Assembly (NCBI RefSeq): GCF_003315795.1
Contig: NZ_QMEY01000034.1
Location: forward strand, 1 to 64,000
Direction: 5' to 3'
Length of the DNA stretch: 64,000 bases
Source: Spongiactinospora rosea
Lineage (GTDB): Bacteria; Actinomycetota; Actinomycetes; Streptosporangiales; Streptosporangiaceae
The notes beneath the pieces are model-generated. The model had not been told where the DNA came from and searched no databases. It worked only from the letters and a program-made list of their open reading frames with translations. Numbering within the stretch: the first letter of the stretch is position 1; each line of letters opens with the position of its first letter. This document shows, piece after piece, positions 24,987 through 33,281 of this stretch. Made by a program: the position numbers and the translations under genes.

Positions 24987-25586
24987 ATGCGGTTCGACCA
25001 CAACGACCACTACCACCCCCTGCTCCTCCGCAGCCTCCCCCGGGGCGCGCGGACGGCGCTCGACGTCGGGTGCGGCACCGGCCGGTTCGCCCGCAGGCTC
25101 GCCGCGCGCGGCCTGGAGGTGGACGCGCTCGACCCCTCCCCCGAGGTGATCGAGGACGCCGCGCGGGTCTCACCGGCCGCCGGGGTCCGCTACCAGGTGG
25201 CCGACATCACCGAGGTCGCGCTCCCCGCCGCCCGCTACGACTACATCTCCTGCCTGGCCAGCCTGCATCATGTGCCCTTTGAGACGGTCACCCGGCTGCG
25301 CGCCGCGCTCGCGCCCGGCGGCGTCCTGGCCGTCCTGGGCTGCTACGCCGAGCGCACCCCCGCCGACTACGCCGTCGGCCTGGTCGCCGCGCCGGTCAAC
25401 GCCGTGGCCCGGCTCGCCGCCGCCGTACGCGGCCCGGACGACGGCGCGATCCGCGCCCCCGTGCACCGGCCCGCGATGAGCCTGCCCGAGATCAGGCGGG
25501 CCGCCGCCCGGCTGCTCCCCGGCGCGTCCGTCCGCCGCCTGCTCTTCTGGCGTTACCTCCTCCTGTACCACGCCGGCAGGCCCTGA
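24987..25586 (+). CDS. Class I SAM-dependent methyltransferase
   Basis: A 199-residue methyltransferase. The SAM-binding motif I is LDVGCGTGRFARRL (about residues 25-38), the acidic residue ending motif II is in VDALDPSPE, motif III region is VADITEVALP, and a post-motif is LAPGGVLAVLGCY. The substrate is unknown. No Shine-Dalgarno sequence precedes ATG 24987. TACCCT at 24972-24977 could be a -10 element placing transcription start near the ATG, i.e. a leaderless message. The inverted-repeat element ends 21 bases upstream. Confidence 0.88.
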   Translation: MRFDHNDHYHPLLLRSLPRGARTALDVGCGTGRFARRLAARGLEVDALDPSPEVIEDAARVSPAAGVRYQVADITEVALPAARYDYISCLASLHHVPFETVTRLRAALAPGGVLAVLGCYAERTPADYAVGLVAAPVNAVARLAAAVRGPDDGAIRAPVHRPAMSLPEIRRAAARLLPGASVRRLLFWRYLLLYHAGRP

Positions 25587-25589
25587 CGC

Positions 25590-25973
25590 TCAGGCGGCGT
25601 CGGCCACCGGGGTGGAGACGTCGACGATGAGGCCGTTGGGGTCGGCGAGCAGGCAGCTCCGCTGCCCGTAGAACAGGTCGCGCGGCGGGGCGACCACCGG
25701 TACGCCCTTGATGACGGCGCTCTTGTAGACCGTGTCCACATCGTCCACCACGATGGTCAGGATCACGCCCTGCGGAGGGTTGCGGACCTCCCCCGGCACC
25801 AGCTCGTGGTCCCGCCGCCAGATGCCGATCTCCCGCTTCGGCTCGCCGGGGGCGGAGAGGTTGATGAACCAGTCCGATTCGAAAGCCACCGCGAACCCCA
25901 GCAGGCCCACATAGAAGTCACGGGTCTCGGTGAGGCGGTCGGACAGGATGTTGGGCAGCACTCGGTCAATCAT
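25590..25973 (-). CDS. VOC-superfamily protein
   Basis: A 127-residue glyoxalase/bleomycin-resistance-fold protein: MIDRVLPNILSDRLTETRDF, FYVGLLGFAVAFESDWFINL, GVILTIVVDDVDTVYKS and FYGQRSCLLADPNGLIVDV. The start at 25973 fits the family; an upstream in-frame ATG adds an unsupported 17 residues. Ligand and reaction are unknown. Its stop is four bases from the convergent methyltransferase stop. Confidence 0.8.
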   Translation of the reverse strand: MIDRVLPNILSDRLTETRDFYVGLLGFAVAFESDWFINLSAPGEPKREIGIWRRDHELVPGEVRNPPQGVILTIVVDDVDTVYKSAVIKGVPVVAPPRDLFYGQRSCLLADPNGLIVDVSTPVADAA

Positions 25974-26091
25974 GCGACCCCCTCTACCCGGCATCGCCCG
26001 CCACACCCTTCGAGCGCCGCCCAAGTATGGGTAGATTCACACACTAGCGATATGCGCTCGCGCTTCGCGCACTCAGCCCTACTCTGGTGTG

Positions 26092-26223
26092 ATGACGGCA
26101 CCTATCGCCTCTGGCCGTACCGCGGGCGCATACGCCATCGGCGGCGAGGCGGTCATCTACTCGTGCGACGCCGCAGCGGATCCTGCGGATCTCGTACTGA
26201 CGCGGGCCGGTCTGACCAGTTGA
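26092..26223 (+). CDS. Doubtful 43-residue frame
   Basis: ATG 26092 to TGA 26221-26223 encodes MTAPIASGRTAGAYAIGG... with moderate third-base G/C bias, but it has no convincing ribosome site and no family I recognise. It could be a small protein or the 5' stub of a lost gene. Confidence 0.2.
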   Translation: MTAPIASGRTAGAYAIGGEAVIYSCDAAADPADLVLTRAGLTS

Positions 26224-26274
26224 ACCGCTTGAACCACAGAAAGCGCGAAAACCGGAAGCACCAAAGAAGCATGT

Positions 26275-26290
26275 GAATCAGATCATTCAG
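26275..26290. promoter_or_regulatory. Candidate operator, identical 16-mer also at 9905
   Basis: GAATCAGATCATTCAG is repeated exactly upstream of the DeoR-family regulator gene at 9905-9920. Here it lies 40 bases before ATG 26330 and 211 before ATG 26501, in a locally A+T-rich stretch. A shared sugar-responsive regulator would explain both copies. Confidence 0.4.
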
Positions 26291-26500
26291 TTCAATTATT
26301 CGAATTAGTCGAACCGTGAGGCGGCAGCCATGACCGAACCCTTCTCGGCGAGATGGCCCGGACGCTGTTCCGATGACGCGGCGCAGGGGTCACTCCGGGG
26401 TGAATATCGGGTCGACACGGACGTATGGGCACGCTGGAACCAACCACATCAAGCGGAACGCATCGGGCCGCTGCATCAGCACGATTGGGGTAATCGAGGC

Positions 26501-28405
26501 ATGGACGGCATCAGCGGATCTTCTGCATTTCCGCCGATCGGTGACTACGGTTTCCTGTCCGACTGCGAGGTAACGGCCCTCGTCGCGCCGAGCGGGAACA
26601 TCGAGTGGCTATGCCTGCCGCGCCTGGATGCGCCGAGCGTGTTCGGAGCAGTGCTGGATAGAGGGGCCGGCGGCTTCCGGCTCGGCCCCGCCGATATCCG
26701 GGTGCCCGCGGCCCGCCGATATATCCCCGGCACCATGGTGCTGGAGACCAGTTGGGGCACCGCGACCGGCTGGATCATCGTCCGTGATGTACTGCTCATG
26801 GGGCCCTGGCACCATGAGGACGAGCTTTCGCACACCCACCGAAGAGCCCCGACCGACTATGACGCGGAGCACGTGCTGCTGCGCACGGTCCGGTGCGTGA
26901 GCGGCGAGGTGCAGGTCACCCTGGAGTGCGAGCCGGTGTTCGACTACGGCAGGCAGGCCGCCACCTGGTCCTACACCGACCGCGGCTACCACCAGGGGGT
27001 GGCGCGCGCCGAGGAGGTCGGCCTTGAGCTGAAGCTGACCACCGACATGCGACTCGGGTTCGAGGCGGGCAAGGCCATGGCCCGCACCCTGCTCAAGGAG
27101 GGCGAGACCCGCTACGCCGCGCTGTCGTGGACCGAGCACGAGCCGCCGCACGACTTCCGGGAGGCGTACGAGCGGCTGGTGTGGACCGCCCACCACTGGC
27201 AGCACTGGCTGGCCAGGGGCGACTTCCCCGACCACCCGTGGCGGAGCTTCCTGGAGCGCAGCGCGCTCACGCTGAAGGGCCTGACGTTCGCGCCGACCGG
27301 CGCGCTGGTGGCGGCGGCCACCACGTCGCTGCCGGAGACCCCGGGCGGGCAGCGCAACTGGGACTACCGCTTCAGTTGGATCCGCGACTCCACGTTCGCC
27401 CTGTGGGGGCTGTACACGCTGGGGTTCGACTGGGAGGCCGACGACTTCTTCTGGTTCATCGCGGACGTCGCCGAGCGGGACAAGGACCTGCAGATCATGT
27501 ACGGCGTGGACGGCGAGCGCGACCTGCACGAGGAGACGCTCGACCACCTGCACGGCTATGAGGGCGCCAAGCCGGTCCGGATCGGCAACGGTGCCTACAA
27601 CCACCGCCAGAACGACGTGTGGGGCGCGATCCTCGACTCCTTCTACATCCACATCAAGTCGCGCGACGGCCTGGACGAGCGGATCTGGCCCATCATCAAG
27701 CGCCTGGTGGAAGCGGCCATCACGCACTGGCGGGAGCCGGACCGGGGCATCTGGGAGGTACGCGGCGAGCCCAAGCACTTCACCTCCTCCAAGGTGATGT
27801 GCTGGGTGGCGACCGACCGGGGCGCGCGGCTGGCCCGGCTGCGCGAGGAGCCCGAACTGGCCGACCGGTGGCAGAAGGTCGCCGACGAGATCCACGCGGA
27901 CGTCTGCACGCGCGGGGTCTCCGCCGACGGCATCTTCCGCCAGCACTACGACACCGACGCGCTGGACGCCTCGCTGCTGCTCATCCCGCTGGTGCGGTTC
28001 CTGCCGCCGGACGACGCCCGGGTGAAGGCCACGGTGCTGGCCATCGCCGACCATCTGACGGTCGATGACCTGGTGCTCCGCTACATCACCGACGAGACCG
28101 ACGACGGCATGACCGGCCAGGAGGGCAGTTTCACGATCTGCTCGTTCTGGCTGGTCTCGGCGCTGGTGGAGATCGGCGAGCTGGACCGGGCGCGGCGGCT
28201 GTGCGAGAAGCTGCTGTCGTTCGCCAGCCCGCTCGGCCTGTACGCCGAGGAGATCAACCCGGTCAACGGCCGCCACCTGGGCAACTTCCCGCAGGCGTTC
28301 ACCCACCTGGCCCTGATCAACGCGATCATCCACATCATCAGGGCCGAACAGCAGCAACTGGCCGTGCCGTCGATCACGTCGAACGGCGGTCCGGGGCGGG
28401 TGTGA
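26501..28405 (+). CDS. GH15-family trehalase
   Basis: About 634 residues from ATG 26501, where the typical family start IGDYGFLSDCEVTALVAPSG begins; ATG 26330 gives a 57-residue extension unlike relatives. An N-terminal beta-sandwich is followed by the (alpha/alpha)6 catalytic barrel, with signature RNWDYRFSWIRDSTFALWGL, the acidic motif LDHLHGYEGAKPVRIGNGA, and GIWEVRGEPKHFTSSKVMCW (which holds a likely catalytic Glu). The sequence is closest to the GH15 trehalases of mycobacteria rather than glucoamylases. It hydrolyses trehalose to glucose in the cytoplasm. No signal peptide. The last 32 bases overlap the convergent phosphatase gene. Confidence 0.85.
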   Translation: MDGISGSSAFPPIGDYGFLSDCEVTALVAPSGNIEWLCLPRLDAPSVFGAVLDRGAGGFRLGPADIRVPAARRYIPGTMVLETSWGTATGWIIVRDVLLMGPWHHEDELSHTHRRAPTDYDAEHVLLRTVRCVSGEVQVTLECEPVFDYGRQAATWSYTDRGYHQGVARAEEVGLELKLTTDMRLGFEAGKAMARTLLKEGETRYAALSWTEHEPPHDFREAYERLVWTAHHWQHWLARGDFPDHPWRSFLERSALTLKGLTFAPTGALVAAATTSLPETPGGQRNWDYRFSWIRDSTFALWGLYTLGFDWEADDFFWFIADVAERDKDLQIMYGVDGERDLHEETLDHLHGYEGAKPVRIGNGAYNHRQNDVWGAILDSFYIHIKSRDGLDERIWPIIKRLVEAAITHWREPDRGIWEVRGEPKHFTSSKVMCWVATDRGARLARLREEPELADRWQKVADEIHADVCTRGVSADGIFRQHYDTDALDASLLLIPLVRFLPPDDARVKATVLAIADHLTVDDLVLRYITDETDDGMTGQEGSFTICSFWLVSALVEIGELDRARRLCEKLLSFASPLGLYAEEINPVNGRHLGNFPQAFTHLALINAIIHIIRAEQQQLAVPSITSNGGPGRV

Positions 28406-28964
28406 GCCCGCCGGGCGGCAGGTAGGGCGCGGGCACGGTGTAGGTCCAGCCCTCCTGCCACCCGAAGGGCGCGTCCACCAGGTCCTCCAGCGCCTCGCCG
28501 TGCAGCAGGTGCTGGAGGGCCCACCGGTTGGCCGAGTGGGCGATGACCAGCACCCGCGCGCCGTCCCACGACGCGGCGAGGTCGGCCAGGAACGCGGCGG
28601 TCTCGGCGGTCACCTGCCGGTAGCTCTGCCCGCCGGGCCACGGCCGGTCGATGTACCCGGCGCGGCGGCCCGCCAGGCGCGCCACGGGCCCGCCGTTCAG
28701 CTCGCCGTAGTCGCACTCGCGCAGCCGCCGGTCCTGCCGCAGCGGCACCGCCGAACCGGCGAACGCGATCTCCGCGGTCTGCACGGCCCGCCGCAGGTCG
28801 GAGCTGTACACCACGTCGATGCCGTCGTCGCGACGCCGCTCGCCCAGCTCGGCCGCCAGCGCCCGCCCGCGCGCGGACAGCTCCCCCGGCAGCCACCCCG
28901 TCGCGATGCCCGTCTCGTTGTCGGTCGTGATCGAGTGCGTCTCGTAGACCAACGTCACCGCCAC
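28374..28964 (-). CDS. Histidine-phosphatase-superfamily protein with variant motif
   Basis: A 196-residue phosphoglycerate-mutase-like protein. The usual RHG nucleophile motif reads THS here (LVYETHSITTDNE, His10), so the first conserved Arg is replaced by Thr. Other family elements remain: YSSDLRRAVQTAEIAF, RRLRECDYGELNG and VLVIAHSANRWALQH with the second His. A branch of actinobacterial proteins with this YETHS-T-DNE start exists, so the variant is probably inherited and not decay. The substrate is unknown. It overlaps the trehalase 3' end by 32 bases on the opposite strand. Confidence 0.8.
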   Translation of the reverse strand: MAVTLVYETHSITTDNETGIATGWLPGELSARGRALAAELGERRRDDGIDVVYSSDLRRAVQTAEIAFAGSAVPLRQDRRLRECDYGELNGGPVARLAGRRAGYIDRPWPGGQSYRQVTAETAAFLADLAASWDGARVLVIAHSANRWALQHLLHGEALEDLVDAPFGWQEGWTYTVPAPYLPPGGLTPAPDRRST

Positions 28965-29012
28965 CGTCGCCCCCTTTCGCCCGTCCGGTCCCTGCTATGA
29001 CAACCTGGGGCG

Positions 29013-29507
29013 GTGCACTCTGTGGTGGATCTCGCTACCGGCGAAAAGACCTACACCCTCAGGCGGGCCGTGGCGGCGGACGTACGGCCGATCGTCGCGC
29101 TGCTGGCCGCCGACCAGCTCGGCGCGACCCGCGAGGACCCGGACGGCGGCGACTGGACGGCGTACGAGCGCGCGTTCGCGGCCATCGACGCCGACCCCGC
29201 GCACCTGCTGCTCGCCGTGACCACCTCACCCGGCGGCGAGGTCGTCGGCACCATGCAGCTCAGCTTCCTGCCCGGCCTGGCCAGGCGCGGCGCGACCCGC
29301 GCCCAGATCGAAGCGGTACGTGTCCATGAGCGGCACCGGGGCGGCGGGCTCGGCGCGGCGATGATCTCCTGGGCCGTCGGCGAGGCCCGGCGCAGAGGTT
29401 GTGCGCTCGTGCAGCTCACCAGTGACAAACGCCGCTCGGACGCCCATCGCTTCTACACCCGCCTCGGCTTCACCGCCGGCCACGAGGGCTTCAAGCTGGC
29501 ACTTTGA
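29013..29507 (+). CDS. GNAT-family N-acetyltransferase
   Basis: A 164-residue acetyltransferase starting at GTG 29013. The acetyl-CoA pyrophosphate loop is EAVRVHERHRGGGLGAAMI, preceded by the beta4 strand GEVVGTMQLSFL and followed by the FYTRLGF motif near the C-terminus. The conserved R-x-x-G-x-G is intact. The substrate (antibiotic amine, amino acid or protein) cannot be read from sequence. It is divergent from the phosphatase gene and overlaps the MFS gene 3' end by 17 bases. Confidence 0.87.
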   Translation: MHSVVDLATGEKTYTLRRAVAADVRPIVALLAADQLGATREDPDGGDWTAYERAFAAIDADPAHLLLAVTTSPGGEVVGTMQLSFLPGLARRGATRAQIEAVRVHERHRGGGLGAAMISWAVGEARRRGCALVQLTSDKRRSDAHRFYTRLGFTAGHEGFKLAL

Positions 29508-30714
29508 CCTGCGGCGCGGGCACGCGGGCGGTGGCACGGACGACAGGGGTGATGGCCAGGCCGGACAGGAGGAAGGCCACGCCGAGGGTCAGCCAGCCCG
29601 CGGTGCCCCAGCCGAGCAGCATGGTGGTGAGCAGCAGCGGGCCGAGCATCCGGGCGATCTGCGGGGCCATGCCGTAGAAGCCCTGGTACTGCCCGTGCCG
29701 GCCGTCGGGGGCGAGGGCGAAGCTCAGTTCCCAGCCGCCCGCACCCTGCATCATCTCGCCGAACACCTGGATCACCGCGGCGACGAGGAGTACGGCGATA
29801 GCGGCGGTGGTCCCGATGGGCGCACCGGACAGGGCGTACACCGCGCAGGCGGCGAACATCAGCAGGCCCGCGCGGCGGATCGCGGTGGCGGCGGTGCTCG
29901 GGCCGGTCACCGGGCGGGCCAGGCGCACCTGGAACAGCACGACACTGATCATGTAGACCATGAGCAGCGCGGCGGCCAGCCACGCGGGGGCCTCGGTGCG
30001 GTGCACGATCCACAGCGGCAGGCCCAGGCTGAGCAGCGGCATGTTCAGGTACATGACCGCGTTCAGCAGGGTGATCAGCGCGTACGGGCGGTCCCGCAGT
30101 ACGGCCAGCCGTGGCTCGCCCGCCGCGACCGGCGGCGCGGGCGGCACCTCGGGCAGCCCGCGCAGCACCAGCGTGGCGGCGAGGAAGCACACCGCGTCGG
30201 CCACGAACACCGCCAGGTAGGCGGCCTCGGTGTCCACCGACAGGGCCAGTCCGCCGAGGCCCGCCCCGACGGCGAGGCCCGCGTTCAGGGTGGACTGGAG
30301 TCGGGCGCGCATGGCGGTCCGCTCCGCGGGGTCCACCAGCCCGGCCAGCAGCGCCTGCCTGGCCGAGGTCAGCCCGGCCTGGCAGCAGGCGTAGGCGCAG
30401 GCCGCGACCAGGAACGCCGGGAAGGACCGCACCACCAGGAACGCGCTCAGCGCGGCGGCGGTGAGCAGGGCGAGCAGCAGCGCGGTACGGCGCGGCCCCC
30501 AGCGGTCGGCCAGGTGCCCCATCGGCACCCCGGCCAGCATGCCCGCGCCCCACGCGAGCGTGAGGCCCAGCCCGACCTGGGTCGGCGACAGGCCGACGAT
30601 CCGGGTGAAGAACAGCGCCGAGGTGGCGTAGTAGGCGCCATCGCCCAGCGAGTTGACCAGTTGCGCCAGGGCCAGTACGCGGGGCGGCCCGGCAGGGGGC
30701 AGGATTCGGTTCAT
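29491..30714 (-). CDS. MFS transporter
   Basis: A 407-residue membrane protein with about 12 helices. The loop 2-3 signature GHLADRWGPRRTALL is near residue 65, with other segments such as LVNSLGDGAYYATSALFF, LSLGLPLWIVHR and GGWELSFALAPDGRHGQYQG. It is probably a drug or metabolite exporter. GAGGAGGGCGGC precedes ATG 30714, a strong ribosome site. It is divergent from the MocR-type regulator, with ATTGG/CCAAT dyads in the shared 91-base gap, so that regulator probably controls it. The substrate may therefore relate to an amino compound or vitamin B6, which is inference. Confidence 0.85.
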   Translation of the reverse strand: MNRILPPAGPPRVLALAQLVNSLGDGAYYATSALFFTRIVGLSPTQVGLGLTLAWGAGMLAGVPMGHLADRWGPRRTALLLALLTAAALSAFLVVRSFPAFLVAACAYACCQAGLTSARQALLAGLVDPAERTAMRARLQSTLNAGLAVGAGLGGLALSVDTEAAYLAVFVADAVCFLAATLVLRGLPEVPPAPPVAAGEPRLAVLRDRPYALITLLNAVMYLNMPLLSLGLPLWIVHRTEAPAWLAAALLMVYMISVVLFQVRLARPVTGPSTAATAIRRAGLLMFAACAVYALSGAPIGTTAAIAVLLVAAVIQVFGEMMQGAGGWELSFALAPDGRHGQYQGFYGMAPQIARMLGPLLLTTMLLGWGTAGWLTLGVAFLLSGLAITPVVRATARVPAPQVKVPA

Positions 30715-30758
30715 GCCGCCCTCCTCGTCGGGGTGGTGGCACCATTGAACAACGGGGA

Positions 30759-30780
30759 ATTGGCCGGGATAAGAGCCAAT
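30759..30780. promoter_or_regulatory. Dyad operator ATTGGC-N10-GCCAAT
   Basis: ATTGGC (30759-30764) and GCCAAT (30775-30780) form an inverted repeat between the divergent MFS and MocR genes. Together with the second dyad at 30794 it gives four ATTGG/CCAAT half-sites in 46 bases, as expected for a MocR/PdxR dimer binding site. Confidence 0.6.
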
Positions 30781-30793
30781 GGGAGCAAAGTCG

Positions 30794-30804
30794 ATTGGGC
30801 CAAT
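30794..30804. promoter_or_regulatory. Dyad operator ATTGGGCCAAT
   Basis: A perfect 11-base dyad two bases before GTG 30806. Because it lies inside the longer possible reading frame from ATG 30779, it argues for the later start and for a leaderless, self-regulated message. Confidence 0.55.
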
Positions 30805-30805
30805 A

Positions 30806-32230
30806 GTGGACATCCATATCAGCCTGGAAGGGCCCGGCGACCTGGCCGCGCGCATTTACCGCGGTATTCAGGACGCCATTCTGGACGGCAGGCTGCGTCC
30901 GGGCGAGCGCCTGCCGCCGACCAGGGCTCTGGCCCGCGGGCTGGAGGTGTCGCGCAACACGGCCTCGGTGGCCTACGAACGGCTGACGGCCGAGGGTTTC
31001 CTGGTCGCCAGGGTGGGCGCGGGGACGTTCGTGAGCGACCGGCACATTCCGCCCGCCCGGCCCGCGGGGCCGTCGTACGGCGGCGCGGTGCGCCCCCGCT
31101 CGCCGTGGCGCGACATCGACCCGGTCATCGAGGACCCGACGGAGGCTCCCTACGACTTCCGGGTCGGCGTCCCGGACGGCGGGCTGTTCCCGCTGGCCAC
31201 CTGGCGGCGGCTGATCGCGGGCGAGCTGCGCGCCCGGGCGGTGTCCGCCGGTTACCACGATGCCGCCGGTCACCTGGGGCTGCGCCAGGCCATCGCCCGT
31301 TATGTCGGGGTCGCCCGGTCGGTCCGGGCCCGTCCTGATGACGTGCTGCTCACCCAGGGCGCGCAGCAGGCACTCGACCTCATCGGCCGGGTGCTGATCG
31401 CCCCCGGCGACCGGGTGGCGGTGGAGGAGCCCGGCTATCCCCCGGCGCGGATGCTGTTCGCGGCCATGGGCGCGCGGGTGACCGGCGTGCCGGTGGACGA
31501 CCAGGGCCTGGTGGTGGCCGCGCTGCCGCCCGGCGTACGGCTGGTGTACGTCACGCCGTCGCACCAGTTCCCGCTGGGCGTCCCGATGTCGCTGGAACGG
31601 CGGGCCGCGCTGCTGGACTGGGCCGCCCGGCACGAGGCGGTGATCGTGGAGGACGACTACGACAGCGAGTTCCGCTTCTCCGACCGGCCGCTCGCGCCGT
31701 TACAGAGCCTGGACCGCACCGGGCGGGTCCTGTACGTCGGCACGTTCTCCAAGACCCTGCTGCCGATGCTGCGGCTCGGCTTCCTGGTCGCGCCCGCCTC
31801 GCTGCGCACCGCCCTGCGGGCCGCCAAACGGCTGGCCGACTGGCACGGCGACCCCATCGCGCAGGCCGCGCTGGCCCGGTTCATCGACGACGGCGAGCTG
31901 CCCCGGCACATCCGCAGGGCGACCCGCGCCTACGCGGCCCGGCATGAGCTGATCGTCGCGGCGCTCCGCGGTGACCTGGCCGAATGGCTGACCCCCATGC
32001 CCTCGACGGCCGGGTTGCACGTCTGCGCCCGGCTCAATCCGGGCGTGCCCGCCGCTCTCGGCGAGGTCCGGGCACGGGCGCGGCGGCTCGGGGTGGCCGT
32101 CGAGCCGCTGGCCGGCTACTACGCGGGCGAGCCGGAGCACGGCCTGGTACTGGGCTACGGGGCGATCCCGGCCGAACGCGTCCCCGAGGGACTGCGGCGG
32201 CTGCGCCGCGCGTTCACGGAGGTGGCGTGA
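30806..32230 (+). CDS. MocR/PdxR-family regulator (GntR wHTH plus aminotransferase-like domain)
   Basis: A 474-residue regulator. The GntR-type winged helix is at residues about 10-75 (ARIYRGIQDAILDGRLRPG, LPPTRALARGLEVSRNTAS, RLTAEGFLVARVGAGTFV), followed by a fold-type-I aminotransferase domain (LTQGAQQALDLIGRVL, VEEPGYPPARMLF, IVEDDYDSEFRF). The PLP-binding Lys lies in VGTFSKTLLPMLRLGF. Such proteins bind PLP, or a PLP adduct, and switch transcription of vitamin B6, GABA, taurine or exporter genes. GTG 30806 fits family length (MDxHI-type start); ATG 30779 would run through the operator. The divergent MFS gene is the likely target. Confidence 0.87.
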   Translation: MDIHISLEGPGDLAARIYRGIQDAILDGRLRPGERLPPTRALARGLEVSRNTASVAYERLTAEGFLVARVGAGTFVSDRHIPPARPAGPSYGGAVRPRSPWRDIDPVIEDPTEAPYDFRVGVPDGGLFPLATWRRLIAGELRARAVSAGYHDAAGHLGLRQAIARYVGVARSVRARPDDVLLTQGAQQALDLIGRVLIAPGDRVAVEEPGYPPARMLFAAMGARVTGVPVDDQGLVVAALPPGVRLVYVTPSHQFPLGVPMSLERRAALLDWAARHEAVIVEDDYDSEFRFSDRPLAPLQSLDRTGRVLYVGTFSKTLLPMLRLGFLVAPASLRTALRAAKRLADWHGDPIAQAALARFIDDGELPRHIRRATRAYAARHELIVAALRGDLAEWLTPMPSTAGLHVCARLNPGVPAALGEVRARARRLGVAVEPLAGYYAGEPEHGLVLGYGAIPAERVPEGLRRLRRAFTEVA

Positions 32231-32234
32231 GCCC

Positions 32235-33218
32235 TCAGGCGGCCAGGGGCAGTTCGCGGGCGATGGCGGCAAGGCGGGTGTAGGAGTCGAGCCGCCGCTC
32301 GTGGTCGTAGGTGTTCATGGTGACCAGCACCTCGTCGGCGCCGGTACGCGCCACCAGGCCGGACAGCTCGGCCGCCACCTCGTCCTCGGTGCCGTGGATC
32401 TGGCCCTCCAAAGCCTCCTCGAAGTAGCCGCGTTCCCTGGCGTCCATCGCGCGGGCGAGGATGTCGCGCGGCGGGGAAAGCTGCGGGAACTCGCCCCTGG
32501 TCCGGGAGTAGGCGGTGGACCACGCCTCGGGCACCAGGAGTTCCTGCGCCTCGGCGGCGGTGGCGGCCACCGCGACGGTCGCCGCCACCACGACGTACGG
32601 GCGGCCCGTGACGGTGGCGCGGTACCGCTCGATCGCGGGCCGCATGCGCTCCTCCCGCCCGCCGATGACCAGCGGCAGGCCCAGTTCGGCGGCGATGTCC
32701 GCGCCGCTGCCCATGGCCAGGACGAACGCGGGCACCCGCAGCCCCTCGGCGGGCCAGGCGTGCACGCCGGGATGGCGGGGCGCGCGACCGGCGAAGTATC
32801 CGAGCAGCTCCGACACCTGGCCGGCGAAGTCGTCGGTGGCCTCCTTGCCGTGGCCGAGCGCCCGTCGTACGCCGTCGGTGAAGCCCACCGACCGCCCGAG
32901 CCCCATGTCGATACGCCCCGGGTAGAGCGATTCCAGCACCCCGAACTGCTCGGCGACCACCAACGGGCGGTGGTTGGGCAGCATCACGCCACCGGTGCCC
33001 ACCCTGATCCGCGAGGTCGCCGCGGCCACCGCGGCGGCCAGCACGGTGGGCGCGGAACCCGCCACGCCGGGCACGCTGTGGTGCTCCGACACCCAGAAGC
33101 GGTGGTAGCCCAGCCGTTCGGCGGCACGGGCGAACCGCACGGTCTCGCGCAGCGCCTCCGCGTGCCCCTTTTGGTGCCCTGCTCGGACCAGCGAGCGGTC
33201 CAGGATCGAAATGCGCAT
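32235..33218 (-). CDS. LLM-class flavin-dependent oxidoreductase
   Basis: A 327-residue luciferase-like protein of the MsnO8 type: MRISILDRSLVRAGH, AERLGYHRFWVSEHHSVPG, VLAAAVAAATSRIRVGTGG, MLPNHRPLVVAEQFGVLESL and YPGRIDMGLGRSVGF are hallmarks of the FMN-dependent branch. C-terminal EVLVTMNTYDHERRLDSY closes the barrel. The substrate is unknown. GAAGGTG precedes ATG 33218. It is convergent with the MocR gene (four bases between the stops) and divergent from the Mut7-C gene across a short region with a CGGTGT-A-ACACCG dyad. Confidence 0.88.
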   Translation of the reverse strand: MRISILDRSLVRAGHQKGHAEALRETVRFARAAERLGYHRFWVSEHHSVPGVAGSAPTVLAAAVAAATSRIRVGTGGVMLPNHRPLVVAEQFGVLESLYPGRIDMGLGRSVGFTDGVRRALGHGKEATDDFAGQVSELLGYFAGRAPRHPGVHAWPAEGLRVPAFVLAMGSGADIAAELGLPLVIGGREERMRPAIERYRATVTGRPYVVVAATVAVAATAAEAQELLVPEAWSTAYSRTRGEFPQLSPPRDILARAMDARERGYFEEALEGQIHGTEDEVAAELSGLVARTGADEVLVTMNTYDHERRLDSYTRLAAIARELPLAA

Positions 33219-33224
33219 CACCTT

Positions 33225-33237
33225 CGGTGTAACACCG
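33225..33237. promoter_or_regulatory. Dyad CGGTGTAACACCG between divergent genes
   Basis: Six-base arms CGGTGT and ACACCG around one base, seven bases upstream of the oxidoreductase ATG and 45 bases before the Mut7-C start. A repressor here would act on both genes. On RNA it sits too close to the minus-strand start to be anything but an operator or a chance dyad. Confidence 0.4.
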
Positions 33238-33281
33238 GGTGATTCGCGGTGGTTCCCATGCGTTTGGGGGATGCTGGGTAG

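Larger units (their letters stand above)
25974..26500. other. Long intergenic region upstream of trehalase
   Basis: About 530 bases. It contains one dubious short frame (26092-26223), an unusually A+T-rich segment around 26265-26310 with the repeated 16-mer GAATCAGATCATTCAG and the dyad ATTCGAAT (26298-26305), and a possible upstream start for the trehalase (ATG 26330). This is probably the trehalase control region. Confidence 0.5.

Noticed and set aside
30779..30805. ATG 30779 as start of the MocR regulator
   Set aside because: It would place the dyad ATTGGGCCAAT inside the gene and add residues not seen at family N-termini; GTG 30806 fits better.
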